This document shows, in pieces, positions 57,340-64,000 of a DNA stretch of 64,000 bases. Source of the DNA: Cryptomeria japonica (lineage: Eukaryota > Streptophyta > Pinopsida > Cupressales > Cupressaceae); NCBI RefSeq assembly GCF_030272615.1, contig NC_081410.1, positions 284,209,957-284,273,956 on the forward strand, given 5' to 3'. How positions within the stretch are numbered: position 1 is the stretch's first letter; every line of letters begins with the position of its first letter. The translations under genes were made by a program, and so were the position numbers. The notes under the pieces are model-generated. The model ran no database searches and had not been told where the DNA came from. It saw only the letters and a program-made list of their open reading frames with translations.

Positions 57340-58516
57340 CTATTTTAATGTTTGTACATCACTTTCTATTGATTGTGCATTTCCAAAAACGTTTTCTTTC
57401 AGTTCTCTAGGGGCTTCTAATAGTGCTTTGGCATAAGTTTCAATTATGTTTACATCTGCCTCATATCCCATTTATGTTACCCATACAGTTCTAGGAAGAA
57501 CTGCCTCCATCCAGATCTCATCCTTCTTCATTACAAAACATATTTCCTTCTCATATTTATCTACAATACTTTGTGGTAATCTCTCTCTTGTTTTCAATTT
57601 TGCTTTGAATTTTTTGAAATACTCAGTTATATTGTTATCCTTATTTTTTCCCCATACCGATGAAGATACCTAACAGTTGTTTGCCCACCAGTATATCAAA
57701 ACCAAAGTCTTTCTTACCAATACTGGGAACCTCTTTTGTAAGATACAACATCAGACATACCAAAAGATTGCCAAAATGAAAGTACCTTTCTTGTCTCCTT
57801 TGATCTTTTTCATATTATCTATTAACTCATCCTTTAACCACTCACATACATCTATCTTTGCATCACTGTTGACCATATCATATGCACTTCTAATACAAAG
57901 ATTGGAAATAGAGTTGAGTTGGTTTGCATGGGTGGCCTTATAACCTAAAATCATACTTATGAATCTAATATTCACATCTTTTACATCATTCACTCTCAGG
58001 GATCTGCTATCATAGGTTGCTCATGTTAATGTCATCATAGTGTTATTAGGAACCTTTTTAGTTTTATCTAGCCTACTACCGATGGAGGGTAAGCCAGTCA
58101 CTACCCTAATTGCTTCCTTAGTGATTTTACAAATAGAGTCTAGCCAAAGAATTCACCATGAACTCTGCTAAGCACAATCCTTACTACCTCCTTAGGAAAT
58201 TCCGGGATGTCAAGGATTTCCACAAAACCTAAATTTTCAATAACCTTATGTTTCGGTTTCACATTTCCACTTTCATCACTAATAACATTTTTACACATTT
58301 TCAATATTTATTCTGAACTTAATTCCTCAATATGGCAATGAATATAGATTCTAGGATCTTTAGCATATGCAACACCTTTTGAAATTTTTGAAAAACCTCC
58401 TAGGGAATCATCATGTTTCGCTATCTCGGAGATAATCTTAAAAATGGGTCTAGGGCATTTAACTACTTCCACAACAGTAGGGTTTGCAATAAATTCCAGA
58501 GCAAAGGAGGAAGCCA
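57340..58516 (-). pseudogene. LARD2 unknown ORF, N-terminal half (homologue of LARD1 ORF)
   Basis: Begins MASSFALEFIANPTVV at 58516, matching the MAPKIQDPIVV start in LARD1. It continues IYIHCHIEEL, a TAA stop, then IVLSRVHGEF (LARD1 FVLSRVHDDF), ITKEAIRVVTGLP by shifting frame (LARD1 ITKEIIHLITSYP), and the block 57993-57751 with ILGYKATHAN and DAKIDVCEWL (LARD1 IGYYFFQLAR, GMKIDLYEVL). A last block near 57600-57400 reads ITEYFKKFKAKL, SIVDKYEKEICF (LARD1 ITDDYFSKFQEKM, LVEKYKNDICF). The order and spacing are the same in both elements. Tat2 cuts the frame at 57319. Confidence 0.78.
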
Positions 58517-58587
58517 TTGATAAATACCTTAATCTACCTAAGAAATCCATCATCTCACTATCAACCGAGGCTAAACTTGCATGATTT

Positions 58588-59735
58588 TCAACTTGTTGCA
58601 ATACCCCCAAGGCTTGCTTTTTGGTTGGATGAAGAGTCCCCTTCCGGTGGAGTAATACTCTGTTCTACCGGTGAAGGAATAGTCTCATCAAGATTCTGAT
58701 CTATCTTTCTAATCCAATTTCTTAAAAATTCTTTCTTTACCTCATCAACCTTCTCTTTGTCCTTCAAATTGGATCCTTTATTATTTGTCAGTGAAGTCTT
58801 GCTTCTACAAAATTTTGCAATATGTCCAATCTTGTTACAAGCATAACAAGTCACATTGTTTTTTCTGAATAGCCTTTCCATATCCTATGCTAGTTTGTGT
58901 TCTGCATTAATTAGATTTGTGCCTAAATCTTCCACAAACATAACATCTTACATTCATTCTACAGTTTTCTAAATTTTGACCAATTTTGTTGCATTTGGAA
59001 CATTGACCGGTGGGTGCATTAATGTTCTGATTGTTTCTAGATCTACACTGATTTTCTCTATGACCATACTTGTTACAGTCAAATCATTTCACATTAAATT
59101 TGTAGGCATTGGGTTGTCTTACCGGTTTACTATGATCATGATTGTTTGTAGTACCAGAACTTTCACCAACTTCAAATCCAAGTCCATTAGTGTCTCCATT
59201 AGGTTTCTGACTTTTTAGCATACCATCAAGTTCTTCTAAACTTTTATTGAATTTATCTTTATGTTGATTTGCAGTAGCCAACTCATTTTCCAAAATTTCC
59301 TTCTACCACATAAGTTTAGTTTTATCATGTTCCATGTGAATCAGATTTGTCCTCAACATATCATTTTCATGACTGAGTCTTAGATTTTCATTTCCAACAT
59401 CATTGAGTCTTGTAGTCAAGTCATCTTCATTCTTCTTTCTGTCTTCAATGTCTTTGCAAAATCTCATAGTCATATCTTGCATTTCATTTCTCAAGGTCAT
59501 GTTTTCTTGCCTCATCTTGCTTACAAGCTCATTAAGAGTTTCCTTTTCATCATCATTACCCTGCATCTTCTCATGAAGTTCTTTTCTCTTATTTCTAGCA
59601 ATAGTAAGATTCTCCTGAAGTCTTTGAATGAATTCCTGTGTAGTCCTTAGATCATCTTAAAGCTTGACATTCTTCAAATTTTTTGCATCATAGTCCACAA
59701 GAGCTCCTTCTAATTTCTTTCTTAAATTCTCCATC
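58588..59735 (-). pseudogene. LARD2 gag-like protein: coiled coil plus four zinc knuckles
   Basis: Starts MENLRKKLEGALVDYDAK at 59735, 57 bases after the primer site. A charged coiled coil runs to about 59230 (NELVSKMRQENMTLRNEMQD). Then come four CCHC-like knuckles: FDCNKYGHRENQC (first Cys is Phe), CSKCNKIGQNLENC (His is Gln), CYVCGRFRHKSN followed by a stop, and CYACNKIGHIAKFC (intact, near 58850). The C-terminus is Ser/Pro-rich. Same architecture as LARD1. Confidence 0.8.
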
Positions 59736-59791
59736 TGTATCAGTGTTAGAATCTTCCTCAACCTATTAGAATTTTGAAAATAGAGGACGAC

Positions 59792-59803
59792 GCTCTGATA
59801 CCA
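59792..59803 (-). other. LARD2 primer binding site
   Basis: Plus-strand GCTCTGATACCA, the exact complement of TGGTATCAGAGC, two bases from the LTR. Confidence 0.93.
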
Positions 59804-59805
59804 AT

Positions 59806-60603
59806 TGTTAGGATTGATGATAGTCCAAAGATACTGAGAGGGGGGGTGAATTAATATCTAATTGACTTACATAATATTTAACCTTATTAATTATTTTGCA
59901 TTCCAAAATAGTGTACCGGTAAACAAGAATTAATACAATAAATAGAAACAATAAAGACAACATAGAAAGCACACCATAACACAAGATGGTTAATGAGGAA
60001 ACCCAGTGTGAGAAAAACCTCAGTGGGATTTGTGACCCACAATATTCAATCATAGGCCAATGAATGGATATTACTTACAAGAGGGGCCTGCACATGCAGG
60101 AAGGCCAACTGCCTAGAGCTCACTGCTCAATTACAAAAGGAAGTTTCACTAACTTACAAAATGGATTATGAGAATCCAAAATAATGTACTGCTATAATTC
60201 AACATCTTCTATATGAGGTTCAGTACCAGTTTAAGCTCATATTATAACCATAAACCCTTATACAAAATCTGCCTTAATATTTGCTTATCACTTCTAGATC
60301 CATGCTGCCTTATCTTTTTTGTCATCTGTCATTATAAAATTATTTATAAGACCTCATACATATATGAGTCTATTAAAATATACCATTTCGGCTTACAAAA
60401 GATATTACAATTAAATACAAAAGGTTGTTCCTGTCGGCTGGGATGCCAGTGAACATTTGTTGCTGTTGGTGAAGTGCATGTCGGTGCCGGTGCCTGTGCC
60501 TGTCGGTGGTTGTGCCTGTCGGTTTCCACAATGCTGCAAGGTTGCCATTAATGACAACACCTTCAATCACCTTCAATTCTCAATGTAGTGTACAATGCCA
60601 ACA
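59806..60603 (-). repeat. LARD2 LTR (single, shared)
   Basis: Plus-strand TGTTAGGATTG to AATGCCAACA, 798 bp. Contains the reversed LTR module (GAGGAAACCCAGTG, then AAAAACCTCAGTGGG near 59996-60030). Primer site left and purine tract right. Confidence 0.9.
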
Positions 60604-60620
60604 ATCTCCCCCTTTGGCAT
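60604..60620 (-). other. LARD2 polypurine tract
   Basis: Plus-strand ATCTCCCCCTTTGGCAT directly after the LTR; minus strand ATGCCAAAGGGGGAGAT. A further tract lies near 60674-60690. Confidence 0.9.
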
Positions 60621-60730
60621 TGATGGCAACACTTAGATGATCTCCTCTGATAATCATTTTTCTTTGTCCTACTACTCCCCCTTTGACATCAATGACAAAG
60701 GTTATCAAAATTGTCAAATGAGTCTAGTTT

Positions 60731-62235
60731 TCAGCTTGAACTTTGTAACCAGTTGGTTACAATCTGGCATAAGTCTGCTAAGACCAAATTCAAGCTCTGA
60801 ATAAACCTGTTACTGTCCTTAATAGCTGCCTCAGTTCTCAGAATCGTATCGGTGAGATGATGCATTTGTTCTTTCAGTTTCTTTTGACCTTGAGTTAGTG
60901 CCTCATAGATTTCTTTCCACAGAGAGATAAGATTATCTAACTTAGGACTGATTTTGCACTTTAGCTATTTGGCTTTTGCCTTTATCTTTTCCTTCTCTTT
61001 CTCTTTCTTCTCCAATTTTTCTTTTAATCCAGTAATTTCTTGTTCAATAACTTATATAGGTTAAGATGAACCAATGATATTATCAACTATGTCATTAATC
61101 TCCTTTTGAACTTTGTTGATTTCTTTGCCAATATCTACTGTCAACGGATTTGTCTTGCAAGTATCTCTGTACACTTCCCTAAACTCTGTAATTGTTGTGC
61201 TCAGTGCCGGTAAATGAGTATCAATATGTTCCATGCACTTCTTTATTATTTCCTCAAAGAATTTCTCTTTTTCTTTTTCCATTTTCTCCTTGAATGTTTC
61301 TTCATTTATTTGATCAACAGTCAGTATATAACCAGTAATATATTTAGACAATGTGTCTAACCGACTCAAAGAATCCTTTATATCTACATTGTATTTGGGT
61401 GCAATCAACTTAAGAATAGGAATTTTGTCATCAATTTCCTTATAGGCCAATGCATTATAGTCTGTTATTTTCTTTATTGAATCTGAAAGTACTTCAGTCA
61501 CATTAGTGGGTCTAATTTTATGAGTGAAGTACTGGATGTCTTCCCAACTACCTTTATAATCTCAGTGCTTCTGGTGGGAGTAACCAATTTGGCTAAATCA
61601 ACCTCTGGTGGGTTAGTCTATGTCTGCATTTCCACTAGCAAAGGTTTTGGTTTCTCTGTGGTTATCGGTTTCACTATCTCAATGTGTCCCTGTGACTTTG
61701 TCAGTTTCTCTGCTTGTTTCACTATGATATATACTACCAGTATCTCCATTGGTTTTTCTTTATTCTCAGCTGGTAGTATATTAGTTGCTGCCTTTGCAGG
61801 TTTTTTTGTGCTAGCATTGGTATTATCAGTAACCATTTCACTAACCAAGGGTTCCTCTGAATGCTTAGTTTTCTCTGTTTGTACCCCAATTTTAATGTGT
61901 TTTGCCTTGTTCCAACCTCAATATTATCTGTCAGTTTCTCAGTAGCAACATCTCTCTTTTCCTCTTTGCTTTCCTTATCAACGACAATGTTAACCTCTTG
62001 AGTGTCTATGTTCATAGTGTACAAAATTTCAGACTCAGGGTTTATAACCTCATGTGGTGTATCCACATTTTCAATAGTCAGTGTACTATCAATTTGTACT
62101 AGTGGAGTAACCAAAAGTGGTGGTAGGTTATCAGTTACTTCAATGTTTGGTAGTCCACCTATAGAAGATGAAACTGCAAGAGTCTATCTATCCAAGCTGT
62201 CTCATGGCTACACTTCATCCAAATTCAACATTTAA
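60731..62235 (-). pseudogene. LARD2 unknown ORF, C-terminal coiled-coil half
   Basis: Corresponds in position and composition to the last 410 residues of the LARD1 ORF: a Thr/Val/Glu-rich section (LTIENVDTPHEVINPESE near 62085), a Lys/Pro-rich section, then a helical coiled-coil stretch at 61501-61061 (KIPILKLIAPKYNVDIKDSL, INKVQKEINDIVDNI) and a final helix ending near 60731 (LWKEIYEALTQGQKKLKEQM). Two frameshifts and a few stops. No enzyme motif. Confidence 0.7.
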
Positions 62236-62250
62236 AGGTCCCCTTTTGTC

Positions 62251-62532
62251 AATGCACGAGATCAAGCTAGACAGGAAGATTAAACATGAGTATCATGCCA
62301 ATTAGTAGAAGTGAGAGAAATACCATGGACCATGAATGTCATCTGAATGGAAGTCCTCCTTAGGTGGACCTCCTAGATTGAGCAATGAAGACTATCTAGA
62401 CACTAGATCCAATGTGTATTCTAATTATATAGGACATTTTGTATACAATGTTTTGATTTGATATATAATAAACCATATGTATAGGCCCCATTTTGCATAT
62501 AGTAGTTAGGGTATTAGTGTATATGAGTCATC
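62251..62532. other. Unassigned interval between LARD2 and the last Copia LTR
   Basis: About 280 bp, no coding signal on either strand and no match noticed to any other part of the window. May be the older host DNA or the missing part of LARD2. Confidence 0.5.
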
Positions 62533-64000
62533 TGTTGGCATTATGAGAACCGGTATGAGGACATAATGACATTGTATGTTGTCATTGATGTCAATATGTT
62601 GCAAAGGTGTGAACTGGCATATGTGAGAACTGGTATAACACTGTGAATCGACATTTGTACCAAAGTGAAGCGGTGTGCTTGTTCAAAGGTGAAATAGCAT
62701 ATGGTTATGGGAATCGACACGTGGAAGCATTGTATGACTACCAGTTGGTAGTCTCAACTTTAGGGTTTTCGGTTCAAGTGCTTCAAGCCTGTGTGGCTCA
62801 ACCGGTAACTTTGTGTGATGAGTTAGCATGATAACAAAGAACAAGATCATGTTTCCATGTAAGCCTTGTGTGCATGAAGGATCATTCGTGAAGAAGATCT
62901 TGCCTATCTACCTCGAGAATATGAGAAGACTATAAAATGGTGATAACGTGTGATGGGTTATCAGCTGCCATGAAAATGATGGAAAACAAATGATGGAGAT
63001 TAATGCAGTATGCTCAATGGTTAGGATTGAACCATTTGAATTCCTTAACCTATTAGGTTTAAGGTTTATGCTACCGACCTAACTGTTTTCTATAAGGTTG
63101 ATGTTGTGACTCTTTCTAGGGTTGTTGGAAAAAGTTGTGTGTGAGTATCCAAGAGAAGGGATACGTGATTCTTGCCAGACCAAAAGGAGAGAAGTGATAC
63201 CTATAGAGAGTAAGTGCAGAAGGAAAAGAGGAGCTTAAGTGGATCTACATTGGCATTGAGTGTTGTTACCAAATCATTGTAATACCTATTGATCTCTAGC
63301 CAACTCAACAGTTGGAAAATCCCTTAACAGGGTAGCCTTAACCGGCTTGTTGTAAATCCTTTAACAAGGTAACTCTAAGCTATTGAGTTTGAAGTCCTTT
63401 AGCTATTGATTTCTTGAAATCCTCTAACAAGGTAAGCTTTCATAGGGTTTAATCCTTAATCGGGTATTGTAGCCATCCCTTAACCGAGTGATCTCTAACA
63501 GGATCAACTCCTAGTAGAACCTATTGTAATGTCTCTAATCGGACAAGGCTTCTAACAGAGCAGACTTCCAAAGAGTTCAAAAATAGCTTGTGGGTATTCA
63601 TCCCCACTGTGGTTTTTCCTAGTTGGGTTTCCATGTGAAAAATATGTGTGTCATGTGTGATGCTTTTATCGTGTGATGCTTTTCTATTGTTTGTCAAGCA
63701 TTTGACGACACTATGTTTTATGCCTGTCAATAAAACATGTTGAACTAGTTGTTTATTTATGATCTGATGATAGATCACCTGTTTATGCATAAGGGTGAAA
63801 TGGTAGTGTAGTCTCAAGTTGAGTGAAAGGCTAAGTGAACAACTGGTTAATGCTTGTCTCAGACATTCTTAGATTTACCGGTTGCACTCTATTTCAAACC
63901 GGTATCTCTGTCTCCCAGTCTTTTGAAGCGTTTGTTGTCAAACCGGTTTAAGACTGTATTTTTGTTTGTACTGATTCACCCCCCCCTCCTCAGTATCAGT
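62533..64000 (+). repeat. Copia LTR, cut by the window edge
   Basis: Starts TGTTGGCATTATG and reaches the end block ATTCACCCCCCCC at 63974-63990 before the window stops. It has CCCACTGTGGTTTTTCC and GGGTTTCCATGTG at about 63603-63635 and degenerate CCTTTAACAAGGTAA repeats at 63290-63560. No purine tract precedes it, so it is a 5' LTR or a solo LTR. Related in layout to the Copia-I LTR. Confidence 0.87.

Larger units (their letters stand above)
57320..62250 (-). mobile_element. Second pol-less Copia-type element (LARD2), rearranged around one LTR
   Basis: One LTR (59806-60603) has a primer site on its left and a purine tract on its right. The left arm holds the 5' half of the internal region (gag-like, then the start of the unknown ORF) and the right arm the 3' half (coiled-coil end of the unknown ORF). 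The left arm is interrupted at 57319 by Tat2. The right arm fades out near 62250. A tandem element sharing one LTR, or a permuted copy, would both fit. No pol domain seen in either arm. Confidence 0.82.

Noticed and set aside
61520-61945. Plus-strand Val/Ser-rich 141-codon frame resembling a membrane protein
   Set aside because: Antisense of the Thr/Lys-rich part of the LARD2 ORF. The hydrophobicity is a product of the complement.

Overview
The window is plant nuclear DNA made almost entirely of decayed, nested retrotransposons. The evidence for a plant is Ty1/copia elements with TGGTATCAGAGC-type primer sites, a chromovirus-type Gypsy with 3.5-kb LTRs, Tat-lineage Gypsy elements with a second RNase H, and a plant L1-type LINE with a DUF4283-like ORF1 and a C-terminal RNase H. 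The density suggests a very large repeat-rich genome; a gymnosperm is my guess, not proven. I found no intact host gene, tRNA, rRNA or CRISPR. Almost every coding region is interrupted, most often by TAG where Gln or Trp is expected, as expected from C-to-T decay of methylated CAG and TGG.

Layout, left to right. 1-4715: 3' half of an autonomous Copia element (+), 5' end outside the window. 4726-4870 plus 24837-25084: the two halves of an unidentified reading frame, split by a Tekay/Del-like chromovirus (+, 4871-24831, site GATCG/GATCA). Inside that element's gag sits a complete 8,048-bp Copia-type element on the minus strand (9587-17634, site TAAGA on both sides). It has LTRs, gag-like zinc knuckles and a long unknown ORF but no pol; I call it LARD1. 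25085-26444: AT-rich, unassigned. 26445-30110: Gypsy derivative (+) with gag and a damaged protease only. 30111-48795: Tat-lineage Gypsy (-; Tat1), split by a complete LINE (-, 36731-44401, 11-bp site TTGTGATTAAT). 48796-50671: 3' remnant of a Copia element (+). 50672-57319: second Tat-lineage Gypsy copy (-; Tat2), 3' part lost. 57320-62250: a second pol-less Copia-type element (LARD2, -), in which one LTR has a primer site on one side and a polypurine tract on the other. 62533-64000: a further Copia LTR (+), cut by the window edge.

The most interesting signal is an unknown protein carried by three retroelements. LARD1 and LARD2 both encode, instead of pol, a helical domain followed by a long coiled-coil region. 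The LINE encodes a third ORF downstream of its RNase H, overlapping it by 14 bases, with a similar helical domain and then a coiled coil. LARD1 and LARD2 are clearly homologous by eye; the link to the LINE ORF is weaker. Relative order of events: the unknown ORF was split by the chromovirus, which was then hit by LARD1; the LINE entered Tat1; Tat2 entered LARD2; a Copia element entered Tat2, and a later deletion fused that Copia to the Tat1 LTR.
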